Of a stretch of 64,000 nt of DNA, positions 56,161-64,000 are shown piece after piece (the stretch's first letter is position 1; each line of letters begins with the position of its first letter). The notes below the pieces were generated by a model. That model had not been told where the DNA came from, did not search any database, and saw nothing but the letters and a program-made list of their open reading frames with translations. Where the stretch lies: assembly GCF_039830135.1 (NCBI RefSeq), contig NZ_CP156081.1, positions 3,148,001 through 3,212,000 of the forward strand. The letters are read 5' to 3'. The position numbers were made by a program, and so were the translations under genes. The stretch is from Defluviimonas sp. SAOS-178_SWC. GTDB taxonomy: Bacteria > Pseudomonadota > Alphaproteobacteria > Rhodobacterales > Rhodobacteraceae.

Positions 56161-56690
56161 GATAAGCACGCCCGGCGGCTCAAGGCGTTCGAGGATGAGG
56201 ACGCCAAGCTGAAGAAGCTGCAGGTGAGGAAGCGCGGCGGTCGCAAGCGATCTCCGGGCACGCGCAGGCCGATGTCGGTGCCAGAGCGACCCAACGAACG
56301 CTGGAGCCTGGACTTCGTATCTCACGCTTTCGCCGACGGGCGTCGGTGCCGCGTGTTGGCCATCGTGGACGACTTCAGCCGGGACTGCGCGGACACGTCG
56401 CTCTCCGGGCTGCGCGTCACGCGCGGGCTGACAGGGATCATGGCGCGACGCGGGCGGCCCAAGACCATCGTCCGCGACAACGGGACGGACCTGACCAGTA
56501 TGGCAGTGCTCAGATGGTGCCAGGAAACGCGGATCGACTAGCATCACATCGCGCCAGGAAAGCCGATGCAGAACGCCTTCGTCGAGAGCTTCAACGGCAG
56601 CTTTCGGGACGAGCTTCTCAACGAAACCCGGTTCTCATCGCTGGACGAGGCCATACCCAATCCAGACCACCATGCGTTACGCACACCGAG
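56161..56690 (+). mobile_element. IS3-family transposase remnant with internal deletion
   Basis: The left part has DKHARRLKAFEDEDAKLKKL, the OrfA coiled coil. It is joined directly to OrfB (KRGGRKRSPGTRRPMSVPERPNERWSLDFVSHAFADGRRCRVLAIVDDFSRD). The rve core continues with RDNGTDLTSM and, after a TAG at 56539-56541, [15 protein letters not shown], which carries the catalytic Glu. Part between the first Asp region and DTSLSGLRV is missing, as is OrfA/OrfB frame structure. It is plainly dead. The first Asp (WSLDFV), second Asp (RDNG) and Glu blocks are recognisable. Confidence 0.85.
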
Positions 56691-56853
56691 CCGACGATCC
56701 GGTGCGGCGGGCCGCGGAAGAGAATGCCAACCGGCTGAGTGCCTTGGTCTCGGGCGGACATCGGGGGGCGGCACCCCTAACGGTGATAAGATAACACTTC
56801 ATACGTTAGCCTAGGGAGGGCGCAGCATGGCCTAGGCTAGGCTAGGGTCAGAT

Positions 56854-57310
56854 GGGGCCTTGTTGCACAAATCGGGGTCTGACCGCAGTTCCCCTTTCCC
56901 CCGACGGACTTATTCTACGGGCTCCGTGACAGGTGTGCCAAGCGCGTTGTAGCCATTCGGGATGGCCATGCGGACCTGCTGTTCTGCGACCTGGCGCTCG
57001 AAGTCGCGCGCCATGAGGGATTGGCCGGGCAGCTTGATGCAGTTCATCTTTGACTCGACCCGACTTTGGCGGCGATAGCCGCTCCATCGTCGCCAGACGG
57101 CGCGGCCCAAATACTTCGATGCCCGCAGAGCCTCGCTGCGTGCGATGGCCCCCGGGCCCGTCGGTTTCCAAAGCTTGACGGTCTTGCGGGGCGGGATGAC
57201 AGCAGTGGCGTTTCTGTCTGCAATTGCCTCGTGGCAATTGCGGGTGTTGTAGGCGCCATCGGCGGTCACGGACCCGATCCGTTCGTCTGCCGGGGTCGCC
57301 GCATCCTGAG
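56854..57310 (-). mobile_element. IS5-family transposase remnant (3' end) with a terminal repeat
   Basis: Reading leftward, RIGSVTADGAYNTRNCHEAIADR, TAVIPPRKTVKLWKP and EALRASKYLGRAVWRRWSGYRRQSRVESKMNCIKL form the C-terminal half of an IS5-type (IS903-like) DDE transposase. It ends at a TAA (56910-56912). Further on, GGCCTTGTTGCACAAATC near 56857-56874 matches the terminal inverted repeat of that group. The N-terminal half with the first catalytic Asp is missing; a phage integrase scrap on the other strand begins there. Confidence 0.82.
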
Positions 57311-57320
57311 ACGCCCGTGG

Positions 57321-57491
57321 GAACCTACCGTCGAGCTGGCCCGGTTTTGCCTGTTCTCGGGGATGCGGGCAGGCGAGGCAGCGGGTCTTCTTCGTGAAGA
57401 TCTGGTGAGCAAGGGCGGCAACGGCATCTTCGTCCGTATCCGTCCCAATGAAATGCGGCTGCTCAAGACCGATGCGGCGGAACGGGAGGTG
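57321..57491 (+). pseudogene. Internal fragment of a phage-type tyrosine integrase
   Basis: Some 57 residues read LARFCLFSGMRAGEAAGLLREDLV, GIFVRIRPNEMRLLKTDAAEREV. SGMRAGEAAGL contains the box I arginine region of tyrosine recombinases. Neither the N-terminal DNA-binding domain nor the box II / tyrosine end is present. It is the third integrase scrap in the window and sits between IS5 and IS21 debris. Confidence 0.65.
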
Positions 57492-57557
57492 TCCGGCTCT
57501 GCCGCAGCCGGATGATGTTCGCCCGGGCCTGCATGCGCGAGAGCCAGGAGCCTCAGC

Positions 57558-57582
57558 CATCGGGCTCGGACCGATGGCGCCA
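57558..57582. repeat. Hairpin CCATCGG-gctcgga-CCGATGG, left copy
   Basis: A 7+7 perfect inverted repeat with a seven-base loop is followed by CGCC. It differs from the copy at 57760-57784 at matched positions in both arms, so pairing is kept. It lies just left of the surviving IS21 coding segment. Confidence 0.7.
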
Positions 57583-57905
57583 CGATGGCTTCGATCTTCG
57601 ACGCGCATGACCGGGCCTTCGCCTTCTTCCGGGGCGCCTGCACGCGAGGCATCTGTGACAATATGAAGACGGCCGTGGAGGCGATCTTCATCGGCAAGGA
57701 GCGGCTCTACAACCGGCGCTTCCTGCAGATGTGCAGTCACTACCTGATCCAGCCGCCGTCCATTGGGCTTGAACCAATGGCGCCTCAATGAACGGCCCCG
57801 CACACCGGCGTCGGGCTGGGAGAAGGGTCAGGTCGAGAACCAGGTCGGTCTGGTGCGGGAGCGGTTCTTCACGCCGCGCCTGCGGGTGAAGACACGCTGC
57901 ATCTC
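57583..57905 (+). mobile_element. IS21-family (IstA) transposase remnant, interrupted
   Basis: The frame carries FDAHDRAFAFFRGACTRGICDNMKTAVEAIFIGKERLYNRRFLQMCSHYL, then after about 40 foreign bases the IstA text resumes as TPASGWEKGQVENQVGLVRERFFTPRLRVKT. Both parts match the DDE region of IstA and its following conserved block; the interruption contains the second hairpin (57760-57784). Both gene ends are missing, as is IstB. Confidence 0.8.
57760..57784. repeat. Hairpin CCATTGG-gcttgaa-CCAATGG, right copy
   Basis: A second 7+7 perfect inverted repeat with a seven-base loop, followed by CGCC as in the left copy. The C-to-T change in one arm is matched by G-to-A in the other. It lies inside the foreign insert that splits the IS21 transposase. 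Confidence 0.7.
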
Positions 57906-58596
57906 GGTCGCGGGATAGGTCTTGTCGGCCATTTCTGCCCCACCTGTTGTCCCCCGTCAGACCGCCAGTCGGCGCGGCTGTATAGCTTGGACCAAAAGCC
58001 TCGTGAAAAGCTCTCGACGACCGCTCGAAACGGCCCTTTGCGGTCACTCAGGCGATCCTCGGTACTGCGATGCGGCTTCCCTGAAACGGCCATTCGGTCA
58101 TCGACGCAGCATTGTCTCGGCCCTGGTGGCAGATATGCTGACGACGCGGTACTTGGTAGTTTGGATTGTCGGGCGCATCCACGGACCCGGCCGAATTTGG
58201 TCGAAGCCAATTTGCTCGCGATCTCCTTCCCCAATCCGGACGTTGGCCCAAGCCTCCTTGATCCTGGAGGCTTGGTGACTGGCAGTCACAATTCATCTTA
58301 CCTGCGAACTCGGTACCACGCTCGGGCAAGAGAAGTGCTAGAGAAGTATGTGTCCTTGCGCCAACCATCAATTCGTCGGGCCACGGTCCGTCCCGTTTTT
58401 GATCAAGAAGAGTGATCAGAGACCACCTTCGGTTGCATACTGTTCGAACCAGTCGAGAAAATGTGAGAACTATGCTATAAGAAGAAAAGAGAGTTGAGTG
58501 TGCACCGCGAGATTGCGGGGGCGGATTATCGCATAAGACTGTTTAATTTCGACATTTCTGCCTCCGCGGACTCGCCGGTTTTCCAAAGGAGGACAA
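57906..58596. other. Decayed DNA; promoter region of the TPR/M23 gene at its right end
   Basis: About 690 bases with no gene that I recognise. Minus-strand frames across 57869-58371 have no domain. The last 150 bases are AT-rich and include a TATAAG near 58475 that may serve as a -10 for the gene at 58597. Confidence 0.45.
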
Positions 58597-60777
58597 ATGT
58601 CTCATAGCGATAGTCCGACCTCCAACGGCCCTCTCGATACTGCAGTAGACTATGAGTGGCGCACGCTGGCTGCGCAGGTGATGCGCGGACGCAGCGGCAA
58701 TCAGTGCGCGCAGACGAACGTCAGCCTACTTGCCGCAGCCGAACGAGAACCGGAAGCGCCGCCCGCACCGTTCTTTCGTCTTTGGATGGCCGACAACCTG
58801 GCCTTCGACGGCAACTACACCGAGGCCGCAAAACACTACGACGACTGCCTTACCGCCTGCGACAGGGCGGCACGGCTCACGCCTCACCAGGACCCCATCG
58901 TGGGGGTGCTGGTCCACAAGGCGGCTGCACTGGATCTCGCCGGGGATTTAGCGGCGGCTGTCGCAACCTACCGGGACCTAGTGAACCTGCGGCCGTCGTA
59001 CCGGAGCGCATCATTCGAAGCGGGCAGGATTGCCGACCGCATGGGAGACGACGCGGCAGCATACGAACTTTACAAAGGCGTTGCGAGCAAGGACCTGACA
59101 CCGAAAACTGATGATCCTGCCCAGCTCGCGCGGCGCGCTCTGGATCGCCTGGCAGATGGCAGCGTGCCCTACCGCGGCAGCGCAACGGAACTGGCGGATG
59201 ACCTTACGACCTTGTTGGAGCGCCGAGACACGCGCGGCCTCGAGCGGCTGGCCAGCCGGACCCATTTCGCCGTCGGCCCAGTCGGTGGGCACATCGGCTT
59301 CGAGATCCGTGAAATCCTGGAAGAATTCCTCCAGGACCTTTCACAGGGCGACGTGCTTGTGAAACGCCAGCTTTTGGGTTGCGGCGGTAAGCGCTACCTG
59401 CCGACAACCGGTTGGAAGGGCAACTGGTTTCACGACGACGTGACGCTGATCCTCTCGGAAGCCCCGAAGGGATGGCAATGGACAGGCGTCGCGCTCCACA
59501 ATCCGAACGCGAATTGGATGGAACGGTGGAAACCCGCTGTCATCGAGACCAATCAACCGCTGCCTTTCGAACTGCGTGCGCCCTGGCCAGAAGGAAAGTG
59601 CTTCACGGCGGGCGGACTGCTTGAGCACATCGCAGAGGCCGCCATCGTCGCTGCGGCCTGGCCGTTTTCAGGCCTGGTTGCGGTGGGCTTTGCCTCAGCG
59701 AATTGCTGCGGCTGGGGCCCGCGGGGCTACTACTACAACATCGGTCCGACTCATGACGAGGAGGATGCCTTCGCCATCGACTTCACCCGCTACCGGCGTT
59801 TTGTGCCCTACGACAACGAAAGCGGCGGCACACCGGTTCTTGCCGTTCACGAGGGCATCGTCAGTTTCGTGCGTGCGGGTAAGGCGTCGGGCGACTCGTC
59901 CACCGACAACCGCGTCGAGATCGAACACGCAGATCCGGCGAACGCAACGGACCTAAGCCGATTTACCTCCAAATACCTTCACCTCGAGGGTCCATTTCGG
60001 ATCCCAGTGAGCCAGGGGATGCCGGTGCGTGTCGGCACACGCCTTGGGTTCATGGACGACACCGGCAACTCGATTCTCGACCACCTGCATTTCTCTATCC
60101 ACGACCGACAATTGCCTTATCCGGGTGCGCCAGAAGGCAAAAGCGTCAGGCCCTCCCCCATGAGCGGCCAGACCCTAGGCGACTCCGATTCCAATAAGTG
60201 CATCGAGTCGAACAACGTCGACTACACCGGAGACAACATCGTGCTACATCCATCGAGCTTCGCTGGCCAGAACTGGCTCATCACTCCGGCTTCGCTCGCC
60301 GTAAACGAGGCGCAGCCTTCCTCGATAACAGATCAGAAATGGCTCCTTGTGATGTCTGGGGTGGCCAACATCGATCTCAAGGGCAACAGCTCGCAATGGC
60401 TCCGCGAGACGTTTAGAATAATGCCCGACATTAACGCGCCTATGAACCACGCCATCAGTCGTTACAACATTCCGACACCGGCGAACTCTGGGTTCACGCT
60501 GCGATTCCAAGTCGAGCAATGGGTGCCGCACGCCGCTCCAAGTTCCATGTTCAACAAGAACCATTCCGTGAACTCGGGGTTTGCCGTGGATCTCTGGCGT
60601 CCTCACCCGTTTGGTACCGACACGGACGTCGTGACAAATGCGAGCTTCGGGAATGTGTTCTCGGGCATTCAGGTCGACGTCGCCGTCTCGGACATAGACG
60701 CGTTCTTTTATCGACTGAGCTACCATATCGTTCTGCTGGGAAAAATCCGCTTCGGAAAGCCGATCATCATCGAATGA
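58597..60777 (+). CDS. TPR and M23-like metallopeptidase domain protein, 726 residues
   Basis: An AAAGGAGG lies seven bases before the ATG, so the start is firm. Residues 60-175 form TPR-like helix pairs (NYTEAAKHYDDCLTACDRAARL, DLAAAVATYRDLVNLRPS, DDAAAYELYKGV). Residues about 380-505 look like an M23/LytM barrel: His386 and Asp395 in THDEEDAFAIDF, GTPVLAVHEGIVSFV, SKYLHLEG and a His496/His498 pair in DHLHFSIHD. These are the four zinc/catalytic places of the family. No signal peptide or membrane segment is visible. The final 200 residues have no known fold. It sits between IS21 and IS66 debris. Confidence 0.68.
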   Translation: MSHSDSPTSNGPLDTAVDYEWRTLAAQVMRGRSGNQCAQTNVSLLAAAEREPEAPPAPFFRLWMADNLAFDGNYTEAAKHYDDCLTACDRAARLTPHQDPIVGVLVHKAAALDLAGDLAAAVATYRDLVNLRPSYRSASFEAGRIADRMGDDAAAYELYKGVASKDLTPKTDDPAQLARRALDRLADGSVPYRGSATELADDLTTLLERRDTRGLERLASRTHFAVGPVGGHIGFEIREILEEFLQDLSQGDVLVKRQLLGCGGKRYLPTTGWKGNWFHDDVTLILSEAPKGWQWTGVALHNPNANWMERWKPAVIETNQPLPFELRAPWPEGKCFTAGGLLEHIAEAAIVAAAWPFSGLVAVGFASANCCGWGPRGYYYNIGPTHDEEDAFAIDFTRYRRFVPYDNESGGTPVLAVHEGIVSFVRAGKASGDSSTDNRVEIEHADPANATDLSRFTSKYLHLEGPFRIPVSQGMPVRVGTRLGFMDDTGNSILDHLHFSIHDRQLPYPGAPEGKSVRPSPMSGQTLGDSDSNKCIESNNVDYTGDNIVLHPSSFAGQNWLITPASLAVNEAQPSSITDQKWLLVMSGVANIDLKGNSSQWLRETFRIMPDINAPMNHAISRYNIPTPANSGFTLRFQVEQWVPHAAPSSMFNKNHSVNSGFAVDLWRPHPFGTDTDVVTNASFGNVFSGIQVDVAVSDIDAFFYRLSYHIVLLGKIRFGKPIIIE

Positions 60778-60984
60778 CAGAATTCACAGGTCGCCGTGCT
60801 TTTGCGCGCGATGGGCTCGCCCCGACAACGGGACCGTGTGGCACATCGGCACTGATCGGAAGCAGTGACGGCCATTTTTTGAATGAGAACGGTCGCCTAT
60901 AACTTGTCAGTCACAGCGACTGGCATTGACCCGATGCATCTCGGCCCCGATTGGGCGGAGAAAGGTCACTCAGCGAGCGACTGG
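60778..60984. other. Gap between the TPR/M23 gene and IS66 remnant; nothing recognised
   Basis: About 200 bases with no ribosome site, repeat or terminator that stands out. Confidence 0.4.
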
Positions 60985-61335
60985 TGTAAGCGCCCCCGCC
61001 GGTCCCCTATGCGGCGAGGCTTGACGTTTTCCGGAAGGCCCAGGGCATGAGGTCCTCGATCCGGCTCTTTGGGTGGCCGTTGAGAAGGGCGCGGAGCGTT
61101 TCAGCGATGTAGTCGACGGGGTTCACGTCGCTCATCTTGCAGGTGGGATGTGCAAGGCGAGCATTGCCCAGTTCTCGGCGCCGACCTCGTGGCCGGCGAA
61201 GAGCGCGTTCTTGCGCGTGAGAGCCACGCGGAGGATCTGGTTCTCCACCGGGTTCGTGTCGAGTTCGAGCCGGCCGTCCTCCAGGAACCGGGTCAACCCA
61301 GGCCAGAGAGCGAGCGTGTAGCGGATATCGGTCCT
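60985..61335 (-). mobile_element. IS66-family TnpC 3' remnant with one end
   Basis: Leftward translation gives IRYTLALWPGLTRFLEDGRLELDTNPVEN, VALTRKNALFAGHEVGAENW, the TnpC C-terminus, then after a one-base shift near 61150 KMSDVNPVDYIAETLRALLNG and SRIEDLMPWAFRKTSSLAA with TAG at 61007-61009. GTAAGCGCCCCC at 60985 on the plus strand matches the IS66 terminal repeat. TnpA, TnpB and the TnpC N-terminus are absent. Confidence 0.85.
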
Positions 61336-61493
61336 TCTCTTACAGGATATCCCGGGTATCAATGTTGGAATAGAGTTCGAGACAGATGCCACAGTGCAGG
61401 AGACTATGCCCGGCGACCGGCTGCCGCAGTAGTGAGACAAGAGGTCGGGACCGGGGGCGCCGGCCGAATATCAATCACCTGGAGATCTGATAC

Positions 61494-62594
61494 ATGTCCA
61501 TTCGTTTCCTTGGCGTAATACTGATCAGCTCAGTCGCCGTGATCAGCGTCCCTGCCACCGCACAAAACACTGAAATCCGGCACGTTTCCTTCACACCCGG
61601 CACGACGAGCGCCGAACTCACTGGCAGCATCAAAGGGGACCAGATCGTCGACTACATGCTGGGCGCCACGATCGGGCAACGGATGGTGGTGGACATGACC
61701 ACCTCGAACGCCAGCGCCTATTTCAACGTCATGCTGAAGGATGCGCCCGAGGCGGTCTATGTCGGCTCGATCTACGGCCTGCATTACGACGCCGCGTTGC
61801 CGGCAAGTGGGGACTGGGTGATCCGTGTCTATCTGATGCGCAACGCCGCGCGACGCGGCGAGGTGGCGGACTACACAATAGACGTGAACATCGATGCTGT
61901 CGGCGCCGCCGCAACCCTGGGCGACCCGGAGAAGGTTTGCCTCGACGAGGTGGTGCGCATAACCAACACGGCTCAGGTGGAGGTGATCGGTTCGGATTTC
62001 TCGGAGGCCGGCACGATGGTTCGCCTAGCGGTCGGATCAAACAGCGCGCCCTGGCAATGCATCGCTTACAAGGACGGCAGCACCGCCGGCGTCATGTTCC
62101 TGGGGGACGACAGCGCCGGCACGACCTCATCGCCGGGCCAGACCTATGCCGATGGCGACGCCGGCGGACCCGACTGGTGGCAGGTGACGGGTGCTGCTTC
62201 GCTCAACATCCGTTCCGGGCCGGGAACGGACCAGGCCGTGGTCGGCAAGGCGGCGAGAGGGCAGCTCTTGCGCAACCTGGGTTGTCATGGCACCGGCGAG
62301 GATCGCTGGTGCCATGTCGAGGCCGATAGCGGCGCCACCGATGGATGGGTATCGGGCGCCTATCTCTCGGAAGGTGCCGCGCCTGCGGCGACGGGGATCG
62401 GGACGACCGTTCCCTCGGACAGTCCGCTCAAGCCCGATCTTCATGTGCGCCCGACCGGCGAGATCGAGGCATCCTGGTCCTCGGGATGCACGGTTCTCTA
62501 CAATCCCGCACGCAGCCGGATCAATGCCGGCGCCAGCTGCTCGGAGGCGCAACTAGTCGCCTCGGACCTCTGGGTCGAGCGCATGAAACAGTGA
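61494..62594 (+). CDS. Secreted SH3b-domain protein
   Basis: The 366-residue protein has a signal peptide (MSIRFLGVILISSVAVISVPATA, cut before QNTEIR). The first mature part, about residues 25-135, is a beta-rich domain (SFTPGTTSAELTGSIKGDQIVDYMLGA, LHYDAALPASGDWVIRVYLMR), resembling inhibitor-of-g-type or PPC-like folds. An SH3b domain follows at about residues 228-300 (WWQVTGAASLNIRSGPGTDQAVVGKAARGQLLRNLGC, RWCHVEAD, GWVSGAYL). SH3b domains bind cell-wall or peptide ligands. The end carries SGCTVLYNPARSRINAG with Cys. It follows an IS66 scrap and may work with the TPR/M23 protein at 58597; that link is inference. Confidence 0.72.
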   Translation: MSIRFLGVILISSVAVISVPATAQNTEIRHVSFTPGTTSAELTGSIKGDQIVDYMLGATIGQRMVVDMTTSNASAYFNVMLKDAPEAVYVGSIYGLHYDAALPASGDWVIRVYLMRNAARRGEVADYTIDVNIDAVGAAATLGDPEKVCLDEVVRITNTAQVEVIGSDFSEAGTMVRLAVGSNSAPWQCIAYKDGSTAGVMFLGDDSAGTTSSPGQTYADGDAGGPDWWQVTGAASLNIRSGPGTDQAVVGKAARGQLLRNLGCHGTGEDRWCHVEADSGATDGWVSGAYLSEGAAPAATGIGTTVPSDSPLKPDLHVRPTGEIEASWSSGCTVLYNPARSRINAGASCSEAQLVASDLWVERMKQ

Positions 62595-62727
62595 GACTGG
62601 CCCGGACACCTGCTCGATGAGATGACTGTCCGGTGTCCTCGTCCGCTGCGGCATACCCGGATTGCAGCAGCATGGCGCCGCCACAGGATCGATCCCGTCT
62701 AAGGCCAAATGTTTCCATCCTGCCCAC

Positions 62728-63756
62728 TCACGATCTGCGCAAAGTTGCGGAAGGCAGCTCGCCGAAACGAAGGCGGTACTCACGAGCAAATCGGCTGAGA
62801 TGTGCGATTCCGCATTCCCCGGCTATTTCGGTGACTGTGGAAAATGGACGCGTCAGCAACATTTCGCGGGCGGCTTCGAGACGCTGTGCGGCAAGAAATG
62901 CCCTTGGCGTGCATCCGAGGATCTGCTTGAACGAGAGCTGGAGGTATCTGATGCTTACTTCTGTCTCACGCGCAATGTCGGATATGGTAAGTGGGACGTC
63001 GAGATTCTGGCGTATGAACTCCTGGGCGCGCCGTACAACTCTTACCGATCCTTCAAGCCGTTCGGGCCGCAGCTTCAACGCATTGGTTGCCAACAGCAGC
63101 TGGAAAAATGTTTCGACGATAAGTGCCTCCAGAAGGCGACCTCGCTTGTCCGAATTCCCAAGGGCATAGCAGTTCAGATACGTTGACGCATGCTCGGTCA
63201 GAGAGATCAGCGGGCCATCGAGCCCTTCTGCCCCGGACTTCTCGATGAGCGTGAATTCCACGGATCCGGTAAGCCGCTCGTTGCCTTGAAGAAGGAACCG
63301 GTCCAGCCGTTCGGTCGACAGTGTCGTGGCGATCCCGTGAAAGCGCCCGGAAGTCGCCCGCAACTGCAACTCCGCCGGACCCGGTCTAACAATGGCGGCC
63401 ACATCGGAAGGGGCGTCGAAGTCGGATCTTCCGAGACCCACGCCCATTGCGCCGGTCATCATCTTCTCGTACCGGATGATGTCGATGTCGGGCAGCTGAA
63501 GGACGCAGTTGGTGGCAACGGCATTGGTCACCGAAATATGCCCATCTCCGATAAGTCCGCCTTCGACGGCGAAGTAGCCTTCCTCCCGGTCCGAGAAACG
63601 CAAGGCTCTGACGCCTTCGGCGTGGCTGCCATAAGCAGCGGCAAAGCCGGAGCGGACCATGTCCTCTTCAAACCGGTGGCCGCGGACTTCTATCAATTCC
63701 GAACCCTCTCGCACATATGAACCGTGACGTTTCAGACGTATCCGGGCTAAGATCAT
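62728..63756 (-). CDS. AraC family transcriptional regulator
   Basis: The 342-residue protein ends with two helix-turn-helix units (about residues 240-335): RAQEFIRQNLDVPLTISDIARETEVSIRYLQLSFKQILG and FSTVTEIAGECGIAHLSRFAREYRLRFGELPS. The N-terminal 200 residues are the divergent ligand domain of the AraC_binding_2 kind. ATG at 63756 is used; a GTG two codons earlier or an ATG at 63660 are possible because no ribosome site is clear. It is convergent with the SH3b gene. The regulon is unknown. Confidence 0.85.
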   Translation of the reverse strand: MILARIRLKRHGSYVREGSELIEVRGHRFEEDMVRSGFAAAYGSHAEGVRALRFSDREEGYFAVEGGLIGDGHISVTNAVATNCVLQLPDIDIIRYEKMMTGAMGVGLGRSDFDAPSDVAAIVRPGPAELQLRATSGRFHGIATTLSTERLDRFLLQGNERLTGSVEFTLIEKSGAEGLDGPLISLTEHASTYLNCYALGNSDKRGRLLEALIVETFFQLLLATNALKLRPERLEGSVRVVRRAQEFIRQNLDVPLTISDIARETEVSIRYLQLSFKQILGCTPRAFLAAQRLEAAREMLLTRPFSTVTEIAGECGIAHLSRFAREYRLRFGELPSATLRRS

Positions 63757-63762
63757 CCGCAC

Positions 63763-64000
63763 AAAGATTATGATAACCGGGTGCCTCGCAAGACCTGTAC
63801 TACTGCGCCAGCCTAGCAGAGCATTGCCGACATGTCGCGGCTTTGACGTCCCAAAGCAATTTCAACCTCGGTACAATCTCTGTCCGATGTGAATTCCGGG
63901 CAGATTTAGTGTTTGGGATCGTCATCCTCCGCGCTTCGGCTAGCTCGGCATCCGAGGTCTTACTAGAGTCTAACCAAGACCCTGACCTGCGGTGGCGGAT
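63763..64000. other. Right window edge; nothing recognised
   Basis: Some 240 bases upstream of the AraC gene with no open frame of note. A promoter for the AraC gene should lie here, but I cannot name it. Confidence 0.4.

Noticed and set aside
57066..57515. A 149-codon plus-strand frame over the IS5 remnant
   Set aside because: Only its last third (57321-57491) is integrase-like; the first part is antisense to the IS5 transposase.

Overview
The window reads as chromosomal DNA of a high-GC alphaproteobacterium, most likely of the Rhodobacteraceae. Lineage pointers are an NDUFS4-type complex I accessory subunit, a COQ9 family protein, UPF0262, DUF2948, a DUF6280-type protein beside efp, the infA-maf-rng-yacG operon, a PopZ-like acidic protein and a complete FrcBCA sugar transporter. 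All names are from reading the sequence; no database search was run.

The first 20.7 kb is core genome. It holds a truncated decarboxylase-like gene divergent from an Lrp/AsnC regulator, VOC and HD proteins, a cysteine hydrolase, a membrane permease, zntB, valS, DUF1992, an MFS exporter, two PLP aminotransferases, an MsbA-like ABC exporter with a YgfZ-like protein, efp, a DUF6280-type gene, a PopZ-like gene and a pcm-tolC pair, ending at tRNA-Cys.

From 20.7 to 27.9 kb, between tRNA-Cys and tRNA-Phe, lies an accessory island. It has two different decayed tyrosine recombinases, a CrtI-like FAD oxidoreductase, an aspartate/glutamate racemase-like gene divergent from an ArsR regulator, methyltransferase and cupin unit, and a broken GFA-family gene.

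From 27.9 to 36.6 kb the minus strand is a long housekeeping block: a small basic protein, murA, DUF2948, hisD, UPF0262, LMW phosphatase, NTF2-like, GNAT, nitrilase, infA, maf, rng and yacG, many joined by 4-base stop/start overlaps. tRNA-Thr at 36.7 kb is followed by an AT-richer segment with one HEPN-like protein.

From 38.2 to 56 kb the core resumes: GNAT, a large secreted protein, the NDUFS4-like subunit, uvrB, small hypotheticals, a YbaK-type deacylase, a ParA-like ATPase, COQ9 with a quinone oxidoreductase, rpsU, a ROK repressor divergent from frcBCA, a lipoprotein lytic transglycosylase, an Lrp regulator divergent from ald, and mscL.

From 56.1 kb to the end is a mobile-element graveyard (IS3, IS5, IS21, IS66 and integrase scraps) carrying two intact genes of interest, a 726-residue TPR/M23-like protein and a secreted SH3b protein, then an AraC regulator. 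The best candidates for undescribed biology are the TPR/M23 protein with its SH3b neighbour, the HEPN protein beside tRNA-Thr, fossil integrase arm-site-like repeats after all three tRNA genes, a G-rich loop inside a 14-bp inverted repeat upstream of uvrB, and paired hairpins with compensatory changes inside an IS21 remnant.
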